64,000 bases of DNA, taken from Saxidomus purpurata. Lineage: Eukaryota; Mollusca; Bivalvia; Venerida; Veneridae. Position numbers and translations under genes: made by a program. The stretch is taken from the NCBI GenBank assembly GCA_022818135.1, contig JAFMSR010000014.1:42594924-42658923 (forward strand), given 5' to 3'. This document shows positions 1 through 12,347 of this stretch, in pieces (within the stretch, counting starts at the first letter, position 1; every line of letters begins with the position of its first letter). The notes under the pieces are model-generated. The model was not told where the DNA came from. It saw nothing but the letters and a program-made list of their open reading frames with translations, and did no database searches.

Positions 1-140
1 GTCCGAATGCTAGATAAATATTTTTTCCTTTTTTAATCTGTTGGCAGTTCTATAAATGTGTTATTTTTTGTTTACTGCACTAAAGAAACACCATATCTAT
101 TTCTGTGTACCCAACTGTAACAGAAATACTTTGTTTACAG

Positions 141-2299
141 ATATCAGAGAATAACGGCATGCTGAAATATCTGTACTCGGAATTTGAGAAGTCAAAAATT
201 GCGGGAATGTGTAAGCATGTTGCTAAAGGTAAGTCTTAAACATATTTTGTCAGAGAGAACAGTGTTAGGTAACTCTGTAGCAAGAAATATTGTAGGTTTT
301 TGGCTTGGACTCTTTTAAGGTTACAATGTAAAATTAGTTTAAACATTTTATTGCTGATATTTACAACTGTGTACAGATACATCAATACAATACAAAATAG
401 GCAAAAGGGTTGACCCACATGTTCTCTCGACTTCGATAAATGTAAATTCAGTGTACTAAGCTGTATGCCAAGATGGTCTATGGCTAGACACCATATTACT
501 TTTACAATTTATATCTAAAAATTGATTTCATGTTTTTTTGCTCTGTACCCTAACAGCATGAAGAAGAAAATTTAAATGCGGGCAGTTAGTATTAAGTCCA
601 CCTCTGTCAGAGTGGTTAGAGTCGCTGACTTAAAATCCCTGCAACCTCTCATAGATTGAGGGTCATGGGTTCAAGGTCTGCTACTGATCATGTCTCTTTA
701 TGAGAGAAAGTTGGCAGTTTCTTATGGAGAATAGGCATCTAGAACTGGTTCTTCCCTAGGTCATGATGGTTAGGTAAACTGTCAGTCTGTAAAAATGACC
801 AAAATATGGTTGAAACAGACGTTAAACTCATACAACAACAACAGCAATTAGTAACACTTACCCAACTGGCATCAAATGATTCTGCCCTTTTGTCCACCGC
901 AGATCATGATCAGCCTGCACATCTGTGTCATCTGCTCGTCATCTTCACTGTTTGCTATTCAGTGGATAAATTCTCCTTCAACACCCCTTTGAATAAATAA
1001 TGGTATTATCCAAATTGGACGATGGACCAGTCCATTTTAGAAATTCAATAGGGTAAGAGTTAAATAAAAATCTGAATGGGGGGGGGGGATACAAAATTTT
1101 CCTTGTGCTGTATTTCTTTGAAGTCTGTACGTCTGCTGCTATCTATTGACATATTCAGCTGATTTCAGGTGCAGAAGATGGGGACGAGTTGTGTAGAGAT
1201 GTGTTTGCAGAAGCTGGCAAGGTGCTTGCTAAACATGTCATTGCAGTAGAGCCCAGTATACAAGAGGTAGGTAGCTGATTTGCAGAGTGATAAATATCTC
1301 TGCAAAAGTGTAACAAATGTTTGAAAATAATCATTTCAGTTATAGTTAAAACTTAAATCTCTTACACTTGGGTCCTTGCAACTACTCTCAGTGTCAATTT
1401 CTTGGAATTTTTACCAGTGCTGGTACAAGAGAGAAGTAATTGTGGAGGTCAAGGTGAAATTCCACTCTATCCCTTCACTGCGGAGTCATTGTTTAAGTTT
1501 GACTGTTTTGTCTACTCAGTGGTCGTAATGATTGTGAGTCAGCTGTCCATTCTGTCATGTTAGAATAAATCTGTAATTGCTTGCAAAGTCTGTAAAAAAT
1601 ATGCTCTAGTCCAGCATATTTTAGGATTTCAATAAACTTTTACAGTATTACAGAGCATCATTTAGAAGATATGTCAGACGGAAAACGCGACTCCTCACTG
1701 TGATCTACACAAAATGTTTATTTATTGATCTGTACATACATTGTTATACAGTCTTGTTTAACATTATACTAGGTTCTTTCTTGAATATTTTAGAATTTAA
1801 TTATTTTCAGAGTTTACTGACAGGTAAAGGCGGATTACATGTTGTAACAGTTGGTTCAGTATGGAAAAGCTGGCAGTTTCTGAAACCAGGTCAGTATTTT
1901 TGTATTTTGTTTCATGGTTAAATGAACTCTGCACGTTCCTAGTGCAAGCAGGAATTAGAATGTAAGATCCCTGGTGCAAGCAAGTATTTTAGACACAAAA
2001 AAGAATAAAAGGGAGACGGACAGAATTTTCATTACTGGTTACAACTTGCATCACTAAAAGCTAGATTGGATTATGTTGTATACATGAGTTACAGGCTCAA
2101 CAATATTTTCAATATTCCAGGTTTCATAGAAGTGATGAAAGCCAAGCGACCAAACAGAAGGATCAATGAAATCACGTTATTAAGCTTGAAACAACCAGCC
2201 AGTGTGGGCGCCGCCAATCTTGGGGCTCGCGCTGTCAAGGCAAGCCTTAAAATGGACTATGACGCCAATGCAGAAGTTTTCTTCCACGAGAAATTTTAA
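141..2299 (+). CDS. NAGK: N-acetyl-D-glucosamine kinase, last four exons (partial gene)
   Basis: Phosphorylates N-acetylglucosamine to GlcNAc-6-phosphate in the cytosol (amino-sugar salvage); ROK/hexokinase-like ATPase fold. Four exons with consensus splice sites join in frame: 141-228, 1169-1266, 1811-1889 and 2121-2299, ending in TAA. The spliced product matches the C-terminal third of animal NAGK: a segment with YLYSEFEKSKIAGMC, then GDELCRDVFAEAGKVLAKHV, then VTVGSVWKSWQFLKPG (human has VGSVWKSWELLKEG), then SVGAANLGARAVKA (human ALGGASLGARH) and MDYDANAEVFF near the end. Phases are +1, 0, +1 at the three junctions. The N-terminal exons with the ATP-binding region lie upstream of the window. 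A possible polyadenylation signal AATAAA is at 2711-2716. Seen: exon junctions and motifs. From family knowledge: the reaction. I am very confident of the family. Confidence 0.95.
599..848 (+). repeat. tRNA-derived SINE, family A
   Basis: The head has an A-box-like CAGAGTGGTTAGAG and a B-box-like GGGTTCAAGGTC, about 60 bp apart. A body containing GAAAGTTGGCAGTTTCTTA follows, and the 3' end is GTTAAACTCATACAACAACA. At least seven relatives occur elsewhere in the window in both orientations. It lies in a NAGK intron and its tail abuts the MITE starting at 849. Confidence 0.8.
849..1063. mobile_element. MITE family with internal GATCATGATC palindrome, copy 1
   Basis: An about 215-bp noncoding element bounded by short inverted ends (TAACACTTACCC and GGGTAAGAGTTAA) with an internal AGATCATGATCAGCC motif. 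It contains the shared block TGGTATTATCCAAATTGGAC. Related copies lie near 24255-24425, 26655-26875, 41888-42068 and 43617-43831. The short reading frame across it is not a gene. Confidence 0.7.
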
Positions 2300-3205
2300 T
2301 CATTCCAAACTAGATCAAACTTTAGATCAAACACGGACAGACAATGGACTACTGATTAACATAATCTAAGTTCTAATATACTGTAATGGTATTTAAATCA
2401 GCAGTCACAATATAATGATAAATATCCCTTTAAAAGAATAGCAAATACAGAAAATGCATAGAAGACCTACAGTTTTATAGAGTATTGAATATCCGTCTCT
2501 ACACCGTCTCGCTATTCATGAATTCTTTTTACTTGGTTAGCCCATGGAGCAATGTAATACAGCCTAGCTTAAATCTGAGCTAGTAAAGCAGTGGTACATG
2601 AGTAGCAAATGTGGTCAGAAAAGCTTGCTATCCATTTAGGGTCTAGGTTTCAAATAATTCATTAGTGGGGGGGTATGAATCACGCACGGTGACAGCTCTA
2701 AATTAGCTTGAATAAAAATGTATTTTTGCTACTTATACGAAAAAAAATAGTCTAATGTTTAAAAAAAAGCTTGACCAAATGTAGTTTCATGTACTTATTA
2801 ACATAAATTTGACAATTTTAATACTATCATAGCCTCATCAGGGACCAATTCTAGACTGTTACACTCCATAAAATTATTTTGAAAAAAACATTTTAGAAGA
2901 AAATTGAAAAAACATACGGTCAGAATTAACAAGCCATCTAGGAGAGATAAATTACGTTTATTTCACTACTTTATATTATGTATTTCTGTTACTACAAACA
3001 CATGTCTCCATTCAAAACCAGCTAGATAAATATGTGAAAAATGGCCGCAAAAGTTTTTAATGAGGACTAATATAACATACAAGATGACATCAAAAGATCT
3101 AAGTTAAACTTTCAGAAGAGAAATGCACTGTAAAGAGTGGTAATTGTGCCTTGGATAAAAAAACAACTTTGAATCTTATGCATTTATAGTAACAATTGCT
3201 CAAGT
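2300..3205. other. NAGK 3' UTR and intergenic sequence
   Basis: AT-rich, with no open frame of note. AATAAA at 2711 could end the NAGK transcript. I see no other feature. Confidence 0.5.
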
Positions 3206-3212
3206 GCCATTT

Positions 3213-4160
3213 TTAGCTCGACTTTTCTATGAAAAGGGGAGCTATCCTACTCGCCCCGGCGTCGGCGTTGGCGTCACACCTTGGTTAAGTTTTTCGTACC
3301 ACCCCACTTTATTTCAAAAGTATTAGAGGTATGGCTTTGAAACTTACCATACTTGTTTACCATCAAACCTCCATCTACAGACAGAGTACATAACTCTGTC
3401 AAGGTTTTTGACAGAATTATGGCCCTTTTTTGACTTAGAAAGTGTATTGAGCTGGGTTAAGTTTTTCGTACCACCTCACTTTATTTCAAAACCACTGGAA
3501 GTATTGCTTTGAAACTAACCGTACTTGTTTACCATCACGACCTTCATCAACAGACAAGAGGACATAACTCTTTCAAGGTTTTTGACAGAATTATGCCCCT
3601 TTTTGACTTAGAAAATACTTGAATATGGGTAAAATCCACTTATTACCTTAACCCTTTGAGATTTGCTTTGAAACTTTTAATGCTATTTCACATCATTACC
3701 CCCATCTGTACGGAAGAGAAGGTAACTCTGTCAGGGATTTGTTTTAAATTTAGGCCTTTTATCAACTTAGAATCTTGGTTGTTTTTCGTACCAGTCCACT
3801 TTTTGACTGAACTGTTTGAGATATTAATTTGAAAGTTGGAATACTTGTTTACCATCATGATTCCCAAACATGGGGAGGAGAAGGTAATTCTGTCAAGGAT
3901 TTTATTTGAATTATGGCCCTTTTTGACTTAGAAACTCAGTTAAAATTTCCACTTGTTACTTAACCTTTTGAGATATTACTTTGAAAGTTGGAGTACTTAC
4001 ACCCCCATCGTAAGACCTATCTGTAAGCAAAGAAGATAACGCTTCTTGATTTGTACTTAAAATTCGTAGTTAAAGTCTTGTGTGCCCTTAACTGTCAAAG
4101 TTTTGTTTTATTGGCAAGCACTAAAAAAGTCGAGCACGCTGTCCTACTGACAGCTCTTGT
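3213..4160 (-). repeat. Dispersed repeat with AGTCGAGC/GAGCTGTC ends, copy 1
   Basis: Starts TAGCTCGACTTTTCTATG and ends AAGTCGAGCACGCTGTCCTA then CTGACAGCTCTTG. Its ends are the reverse complement of the 25240-26225 repeat, so these are two copies of one family in opposite orientation. It is internally built from about 180-bp degenerate units sharing GACAGAATTATGGCCCTTTTTGACTTAGAAA and the phrase ACTTGTTTACCATCA. Noncoding. Confidence 0.75.
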
Positions 4161-4660
4161 TATATGCCCCAAAGGTTGTGTTGTGGGAACATCTGTGGTG
4201 GGCGGCGTCCACACATGTTGTCTGCTCTCTAAGTCGAACAGTTTCATCTGATCTTCACCAAACTTGCTGAACATGTTTGTGGGCATAACGTCTAGGCCAA
4301 GTTCGAAAAACAAGTCAAATCACCCCAGGTACTTTTGGATTATGGCCCTTGAATTGTCAAAAAATGGCCAAATTAGCATTGTCTACTCTCTTAAGTCGAA
4401 CAGTTTTCATATGATCTTCCCCAAATTTGCTGAATATATTTGTGGGCATAATGTCTAGGCCAAGTTCGATAACAAGCCAATCGCCTAGGGCACACTTTGA
4501 TTATGTGCCCTGAATTGTCAAAAAATGATGAAATTAGCCTTGTCCTCGCTATAGTTCTAACAGGTTTTACAAAACCTATGAGCTGCCAGATACCGAGTTA
4601 TGCCTCTCTGATGGGCCTATTTTGTGACAGTTTGGCACTCTTGTTATATTAAGTGTATTA
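4161..4660. repeat. Dispersed repeat with an internal 170-bp tandem duplication
   Basis: The block from CTCTAAGTCGAACAGTTTCA (about 4228) to GAATTGTCAAAAAATGG (about 4366) recurs about 170 bp later as a diverged copy (about 4388-4528), including TGTGGGCATAATGTCTAGGC. The short frames here are repeat-derived, not genes. Confidence 0.65.
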
Positions 4661-4929
4661 ATACCACTCTTGATATTTCATATATTAACGCCTTGTAAAG
4701 GAGTAATTCTGTTTATGTACAACATTTATTCACAGGGCAATTTCAGGTAGTAGAGGATTAACATTCCTAACTCACAATAACATAGACTTTTCATACAATT
4801 AGGTATCATCATTGGAAGTTAAACAAAAGGGCCTAAAGGGTGTTTTCTTATATAACAGCATTCAGTTTAATCGATTGGAAAGCATACAGATAATTGATTT
4901 GATGTTTGTCAAGAAAGTTATATGTTACT

Positions 4930-5137
4930 ACACTGTAACCAACTAATTTTCGCATGCAATTTATTTTCGGTATATTCATGGAGGTATGTGTTGTGGACTT
5001 AAGAATATGCAAATAATTTATCCTTATTTTACATTTTATCATTGTTTTCTAAAAACATGAATTTAAATATCCGCAAATCAGTCCGACATCGGCAAAACGC
5101 GAACATTAATTGGCGAGAAAATTAATTGGTTTACAGT
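4930..5137. mobile_element. MITE with ACTGTAAACCAACTAATT terminal inverted repeats, copy 1
   Basis: About 208 bp, starting ACTGTAACCAACTAATTTTC and ending in AAATTAATTGGTTTACAGT, which is the reverse complement of the start. Internal motif AATCAGTCCGACATCGGC. Copies at 16622-16827 and 38125-38334 share ends and core. Confidence 0.8.
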
Positions 5138-5360
5138 TTTACAATGTAACAGTATATCAAAATATACTGATAATTTGTTTTTTGTGCAATATATTTGAGA
5201 CATACCACTATAAGCGTAATAAAAAATTCATTGTGTTGTATTTCAATTATATTTTATGTTTGTTTACATAAATTTACAGTTCGTTTAGGATAATGTGACA
5301 GTGACATGATAAATACATGTATATGTGTACACAAATGTTTGCAACCATTGCATAAAAAGG

Positions 5361-5592
5361 TTGTTGTTGTAGGAGTTTAGTGCCCATTCGAAACCGTGTT
5401 TTTTGGTCATTTTAACGGGCGGGCAGTTTACCTAACAATCATATTGGACTCCTATCCTCTGTAAAGAAACTGCCAACTTTCTCATATAAAGAAACATGGT
5501 CGGTAGCTGGTTGCAAACCCATGGCCCTCAACCTATCAGAGGTTACAATGATTTTAAGTAAGCAATTAATCACTGGACCACGGAGGCTGGCA
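5361..5592 (-). repeat. tRNA-derived SINE, family A, reverse orientation
   Basis: Reverse complement of the 599-848 element: GTTGTTGTTGTAGGAGTTTA at the tail, GGCGGGCAGTTTACCTAAC, AAACTGCCAACTTTCTCATA in the body, and the tRNA-like head ending CACTGGACCACGGAGGC. Confidence 0.8.
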
Positions 5593-6970
5593 TGAAACGG
5601 TAGATCATGTGCACAAGAAAAGATTTAACCCCCTGCATTATCCAATGAATTTACACAATAATATTAGACTCTTTTGTTACATCACTATCACTTTATCCTG
5701 AGTTAACTGTACAAAACAGGCACAGTTTGTACCTATAAGGCCTGATGCATGATGGGAGCGATGTTTTATCATTCAAGTGTATCTATTGTACTTATAAAAT
5801 GCAACCAGATGTATGATTCAAAGTCACATGACAATTGATTATTTTTGTTTTGTATAACATCGGTAAATCTAAATGCTGATTGATGTAAAAGTTTCCTACT
5901 AAATCATACTGCAATAACAATAAACCTGCTGAGCATATTTTGTTTTTTAAAATGATGTTTGTAACACAGTTTGATTTTTAAAAATCATAGCGTTAGTAAA
6001 AAGGTACTTAGTATTTCTGTAGACTTGTCTTTGTTTGTTGTTGCAAAAAAAGCCTCCTTAAAAGAATATAGGCCTATTTTGTTCTTTCAAAACTAATGAT
6101 TTTTAATGCAAGAAGTCTCTTATTGCAAGCGGTCACATGTTTTACTGTATTTGACCTTATGTATTCTTGGATCTTGCCAGTCGCCGCAAAGATAAATGAT
6201 GCAAGTAAAATTTCATTTTTAAGAAACAATAATGTATAATGCGCTTTAGGCGTTGGCATACAGTTTTTCTTCTTGGAAAGGTTTTTTGTGCTTTTCCATA
6301 CATGAAGCCTAGATTATGAACTCTGAAAAATACAGTAGTGTTGGTTAAAACAGAATGCGTCATAATGTTAACAGACTAGCAAAAAAAACAATAAAATGTT
6401 AACATACTATGTATTTCCATATTTGTTATTACTCTGTAAACTCTTCAAAACACACACATTTTAGAGAGATCAAAATATTTGCTGTTGGGACAATTTTTCT
6501 CAATTGAAGTTAAATACAAGTTTTGGAGAAAAAAAATTTGCCTTTGTATTTGATATTGGGAGAGCGGTTTTTTTTCTGGTATAAAAAAAATGAAAATTGG
6601 GATTTTGTCAATTAAGTAACAATTATCATCTGTCTTTCATGTCTGCCTGTCTGGTAAATATAAATAATTAATGCTTTAAAACATTGAAATGAAATTTACT
6701 TGGTAAATAAAGTGTTTACATGCATGTCAAACAAAAATCATGACAGATTTCTGTGTTTATGCGCTAAATGTAGACTTTAGGATATATAAACAGTGATATT
6801 TTATTCAAGTCTTTTTTTGGAGGGGGGGAGGGGTTGAATGGGTTTTGAATTAATATTATTATTAAAATGATATTTTTTATATTGTATTTTTACATGTTTA
6901 AGTGTATATGCTAGTTTACAAATGCAATAAAACTTTTGATTTATGAAATGAACGTGTTTCAAGACTTATT
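5593..6970. other. Intergenic, no gene seen
   Basis: AT-rich, with homopolymer patches and a G-run near 6821-6835. No splice-bounded coding potential on either strand. Confidence 0.5.
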
Positions 6971-6979
6971 TACTTTTAT

Positions 6980-7700
6980 AGATAGTTTTCCCCTAGTTGT
7001 TGTGACCTTGATGTTTTTGTGATGTACATTTGAACATAATTATATCCATTTACGAACGATTCATGACGGTGAGCTTTTCCCATTGCCCTGTGTCTGTAGT
7101 TATGGTATGTTGTTTGCGATTGCTTCAAACAACATGGCCTCCTAAAGAACTTGGTCAATTTTCACCAATCTTTACAGATTTACAGAATATTTCTTTGGTG
7201 ATTCTCTTCCAAAATTCTTCAAAGAAATCATATCCATGCAAGACTTTGGTAGCCATGGCAAACAATCGAAATTTTTATTTAAAATTATTGTTGCCCAAAA
7301 CAACAAGGCATAGAGCTTAGATATTTTGCATGTAGCATTGTGCAGTGGTTCTCTACCAAGATATTTCAAATCTTGCTCATTGGGCCAAAATTGGCCCCAC
7401 CCAGGGGTCACTTATTTTACATAGAAATAGAAAATCTTTAAAAACTATTTAGAAATCTTAAGGCATACAGCACAGGGGTTCTTGGTCTAGAGGTGTTTAG
7501 GTTGGTCTACCTGTCCATCTGCCATCAACAGTTTTCTTTAAATTTCTCTGTTAAACTTCTTGGCCACAATGCTGGGCCAATACGCACTGACCAGGTTGTT
7601 GCTGAAGAACATCGCCTGCCCATACAACTTTACATCTACAAGGGATCGTATCTACTGATAAATCCTGCCTCTACAAAGGAGTGTAGAAAAATAAGTTTCA
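6980..7700. repeat. Probable dispersed repeat, noncoding
   Basis: Contains GTTGTGACCTTGATG and TTGGTCAATTTTCACCAATC, the style of the tandem or dispersed repeats seen at 3213 and 36305. A 96-codon frame at 7030-7320 has no recognisable domain and I do not call it a gene. Low confidence, because I see no second copy in this window. Confidence 0.3.
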
Positions 7701-7889
7701 GGTAAAGCATGTTTGAAGGATATTAAACTGATCAACTTGATTTTACACGTAATACCTAAAACACGTGCAGTATAGATGCAGCTTTCCAATATAGTTCTAA
7801 CACAATGGCCGTCATAAAACAACTGCAGGGATAAACGCATAAACAAAACAGATCGGACTAAAATGAGAGAGAATAAAATTTTATTTATA

Positions 7890-8133
7890 CTAATTTATTT
7901 ATTCTCGATTGCGAAACAAGTTCTTACACTCTTGAGACTCATTCCAGATGGAATCAGGGCCCATGTAATATACGGACCCTGATGGAATCAACCTCGAAGA
8001 GAGAGAGGCAATGTGGAATTATTTGTGTCTTGCCTAAGGACACTACCGACATTGCTATGATAGGGATCGAACCAGAGACCCTTCGATCCTGAGGCGAACG
8101 CGCTACCACTGCGACACGGTGGCTCCACAGAAA
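7890..8133 (-). repeat. tRNA-derived SINE, family B, reverse orientation
   Basis: In reverse complement: tRNA-like head with GTGGCAGTGGTAGCGCG-type A box and GGTTCGATCCCTATC B box, body with TGTCCTTAGGCAAGACAC, and tail AATAAATAAATTAGT. Copies lie at 30724-30945, 32929-33150 and 44893-45104. The body includes an extra near-duplication of ATATACGGACCCTGATGG. Confidence 0.8.
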
Positions 8134-8330
8134 ACACAGTCAGAGAAAGAGAGAGAGAGGACTGTGGAGACATATTCTCAATGAGAGTTTCAGTTTAGTT
8201 TTTGGGGGGAGAGAAAAGTAGGGTATTTCAGTCCGAGGACATTTATATACGATGCTACTACCTAGGAGCCCAAAGTGTAGTTGTTATTTTTTATCACACT
8301 TTCTTAACTAATTTTTGGATGTCCCTACAA

Positions 8331-8530
8331 CGTTGGTCTTTCACTTAACCGTAACTGTGGGCACCCACTACCAGTAAGAGAGAGAGAGAGAGAGAGAAAA
8401 ACAAAAAAAAAAAAAAAAAAAAAGACAGACAGACAGACAGACGACGAGACGACGAAAGACTTGGTCACGGGTACGACGACACGAAAGAATCTTGGTCTGG
8501 GTACCCACAGTTACGGTAAAGTGACAAACC
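8331..8530. mobile_element. Foldback element around GA and poly-A simple repeat
   Basis: CCGTAACTGTGGGCACCCAC (about 8349) is mirrored by GGGTACCCACAGTTACGG (about 8499). Between them lie (GA)n, a run of about 20 A and (GACA)n. A related ATTACGGT-rich segment recurs at 8790-8845. Likely a MITE or foldback repeat. Confidence 0.5.
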
Positions 8531-9120
8531 ATTGTCATAGGGACATCATAAGAAAGTCTAGCGACTAAGACGGCACTGTCGGTTCATAGGAAGTAGTATC
8601 GTATGACGTCATCGGATAAAAATGAACACCTAAACTGAAAACGAGTTCCCAAAAACATTATGCCAAAACGAGAGCAAAATGTACCGCCTACATCACTGTG
8701 GTACCTTGCTAAAAATAGCAAACAAATGCCGTAATGCAAATACAGTAGTACCTATATATAGACCACCGTAGTTCCGAGGACCCGGGTTAGGTTCCCACAA
8801 TTACGGTCGGTTGCACAACGAGGGTTGTCTCCAAAATTACGGTATTATCAGTTCTCTGTTTCTCCCCCCCCCCCACCCCCTCCAACCCCAAGGGGATAGA
8901 TAGCATGACAGACGGACAGACAGACGAGCCCTTGATGAGATAGATAACGGAGAAGTGATCCCATAGTGTCAACCTACTTCACAGGCGACAAAGGACGATA
9001 ATACACAAATTACACAAAAGGTATATTTATAACCATTTTATTTAAGATTAAAACATATTGAAAATACATTTATTGAATTCCATTTTATATTTTAGTTCTT
9101 ATATTGCATTCTGGAAACCT

Positions 9121-9361
9121 TGATGGTGGTTAGGGCGTTCGCCTCCGGAAAGAGAGGTCCCGGATTCGAATCCCAGCAGGAATACATGGTGTGTTCTTTG
9201 GCAAAGACACAGATGCCACACATGCCCCAGTCCACCCACTTGTAAAAAGGTAGCAGCTGTGAAAAATTCCCTGCCTCTTTCTCGCGAGCGTGATGACGTC
9301 TGGGTGAGTCTATCAGCTATGAATCTTTTTTCGTTATCGAACTAAAATAAATTCGCATAAA
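9121..9361 (+). repeat. tRNA-derived SINE, family C
   Basis: tRNA-like head with GGTGGTTAGGGCGTTCGCC and GGATTCGAATCCCAGCAGG, a body with TTTGGCAAAGACACAGATG, and a tail reading AAAATAAATTCGCATAAAC that resembles the tails of families B and D. Confidence 0.75.
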
Positions 9362-10660
9362 CTTTTCAAAAATTATGATTTATCATGCATGATTTCGAAC
9401 ATTTTACTTATGACATTTCATGAAAATAAACTTTGCCGAGCTGCGTTTGTCCCGGTATATGACGTGGTCAATTTGTTTTAAATGACAGACAGATTGAAAT
9501 CTTACCACTTCGCTACATGATTTCTTTGAACATCTAGCCCACTTCAAAGATATGGTAAGCTGGGTAGCATATCGGAAAGTCAAGTACATGTACTGGCAAT
9601 AAGTAAAGTGAACGTCTTTTGGCTAATTTTCTTACTCACATAAAAAATGTTCCCGCTTTTTAAGAATGTACTTTAATGTCACAAAATGGACTGTGAGAAC
9701 ATACCAATATAAAAAAATAAAAATAGTATTTTCTATCGTAACGCTGGCATACCGCATCCTGTATCTAATTTACAGCTGGTTTGTTGACATGTGCGGTTGT
9801 TTGCGGTTAAATTGTGAATGTCAACCATCAGTAAGCATGTTACGAAGCAATAAACCTGGCTTATGATAGACTATAAGGTATCCATTAGCATTAATACAAA
9901 TTTAGGTCAAGGGCGCCCTAAGATTTAGTCACAGGGACGTTTACCTCAAATAAAATGTCTGCCCCTTTGAGATGAGAAACTTGAAAATCTTCTTGCTAGA
10001 AACCATTGGCTGGTTTTCAAACAAAAAAAAGACGTTTTTGGTGGCTCTCAACTAAGATTGTTCTATGTATGTTTATTACATGTAATCTCCTTTGCCTTAC
10101 AAATAGTTTATAGGCATGCGCTGGCCCTCTATCACAAGTCCCCTTGAGAGGTGTTGATTTGTCGAAAAAGGTCCACCAGTGACCCTCTGCCAAATTGCTC
10201 AGCGGATGTGGTTGATTCGCCAAAGAACATTGTAGGTTTGGCGTTGGGCAATTTCCATCACATGCACTTCATACACAAGTAATTGAATGTATTTGTAGCA
10301 CACATAAGAGTTACTGTTGTTTACGCGATTTTATCGAATTGCGTAGATAGAATAGGTAAAGCAGGCAATTCACATTTAAGTTTTAAAAAAACGTGCATTT
10401 TTGTCCATCCCAACTAATCAAGTGAATGTAATTTATTCTGCTCGAATAAACGTTCGGACTTTGTAAACAGAGACGCCATGCAATTGCAACTACACTCAAT
10501 TAATCAAGTTTAATTTTCACGCTTGACGGCCGGAAAGTTACGTAAACAGCGTTTACGTTGATTGCGCGTCGGTGAGAACTTGATTCACGGTTAACCAAAA
10601 AACACACAAAGTGGGCGGTGTACGATGCATTTTACGTTATCAATCTTTTTTTTTACTTTC
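9362..10660. other. Intergenic and upstream region of the Pif-like gene
   Basis: No coding exon recognised. The last 200 bases before the TATA box are the likely proximal promoter; I see no operator-like repeats there. Confidence 0.4.
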
Positions 10661-10670
10661 AGTGATTTGG

Positions 10671-10680
10671 GTATAAAAAG
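10671..10680 (+). promoter_or_regulatory. TATA box of the Pif-like gene
   Basis: GTATAAAAAG lies about 30 bases upstream of a likely transcription start near 10700-10705. It is followed by a short exon ending in a strong splice donor (AACAG|GTAAGAAC at 10754/10755). The spacing fits a focused RNA polymerase II promoter. Confidence 0.6.
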
Positions 10681-10701
10681 TCATGATTATCTCGAAATGC
10701 A

Positions 10702-10754
10702 ACATAATTCATTCAGAAGCGAGAGAACACAGTAAAGTCGAACTGCAAAAACAG
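10702..10754 (+). other. Noncoding first exon (5' UTR) of the Pif-like gene
   Basis: Short segment between the TATA box and the donor GTAAGAAC. It contains no ATG in frame with the protein. The matching acceptor is TTCCCTTTTCAG-like at about 12317-12327, 20 bases before the start codon, giving an intron of about 1.57 kb. The start position is inferred. Confidence 0.55.
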
Positions 10755-12347
10755 GTAAGAACATAAAGATTTTCGCTCTTGGATTCATATTTTTGTTCAT
10801 ATATGTTACTTTAATGAGTGAATGTTTTATTTCGCAATTTTCTTTTAATGAGTTAGAGACATTTATTATATAATTATGCACCTTTAAACAACGTTAAGTT
10901 CGTTGAACGTAGATATACCACTTTCGGTCATGTAAGTAATAATTTTGGCATTTTTGTAGAATTTGTGAGGCGTTGTGATTCAGTTGTACCACTAAACGTT
11001 TTGGCATACAATTTCTATTACAATTTTAATGAATTTTTAAGTACTACATTTATAAAAACGTATAGTCATTTACGTAGCTGCTTTAAACGTTGCGTCAATT
11101 TTTCTTACAAAACAGATTTTTCTTATAACATTTTTATTTTTCAACACAGTACCTGTACAATTAACAAACGCAAATTATTTTTTTATCTGCGATATTTTTA
11201 GCATCATTTTATTGCAAGTTTTTATTTACCTTGTGTTGGTACAAACGTAACCGTGAGTGTTAGTTAGTGAACTTGGAGGAACATGTTGGAAAAACATGAG
11301 AAAAATCAACAAAATGCAAAGATTTTTGCTTGTTTAATGAAAGAATCTGCAAGTTGTGTGTTTTAAGTGTACTTAGTATAGACTGTAGTATTATTTTTAT
11401 AAAAGAAAATTAACTGTACTATGTAGGGAAATGTAAGTCAGAAAATAATTTGACTTTAAATTGAAGAACTTGTTTTAAGAGGAACACACTGTTGAAAGGA
11501 TTTCTAAAATCGGAGTTATAAACGGAGACGATATTAAAGATTAAAAATTTCAAAAATGGGGGCTCATGGAAGCGGTCATTTGAAATTATGATGCCAACAC
11601 ATGTCTTAAAATAGATGATTTGCAAGCGATGTTTTCTCAAATTTCTAGCGACCGTTGTAAAATAATTTACAAAGGTATGTAGAAACTTAAAAAGACCTGG
11701 GTGGTCTTTTTGTTTTGCTGAAAACAGTCAAAAGTTTAATGTATATATCTCTGCAGTTTTACAAAAGTGGCACTTCATTCTTGCCAAAGTCTTAATTATA
11801 TGTAACATGTTTCAGCCAAAATACGTGATGAAAAATTATACCTGTCAGGGGTTTAGCATTGGGCCTTTAAAACATAAGCTTCAAAAATATAAACGAAATA
11901 AATAAAAACAAAACCTATACGATACTTAATCCATATTATCAATTTCCGGTGAAAAACAATCATAAAAAAATGAGTAAATGTCGTTCAAAATTAAGTTTTG
12001 AAAAAGGGTCGTTACAAATAGTGTGTCTAATCTGCGTAAATCTGCATATTAACTAAATCTTAGAGTTCTCATGACTATTCTAATATAGATCTATGCCGAT
12101 GTTTGTGTTAACAAGCTCTTTAATTTCATCCCCAGTTATTTTCTTACTTGCTTACCTCTCGGGAGGTATACAACAATGATAGCGTGAGGGCATAGTAAAA
12201 CAACATGTCCGGTAATAAATGTGTTCGTTTTGTTCACACGGACTTAGATTTATATACACATGAATATTTTTAATAAAAGTGTTTTAGTTCCTAATTTCAA
12301 ATTCTTACGAATATTATCCCTTTTCAGCTGAACTACACACAGAAAAC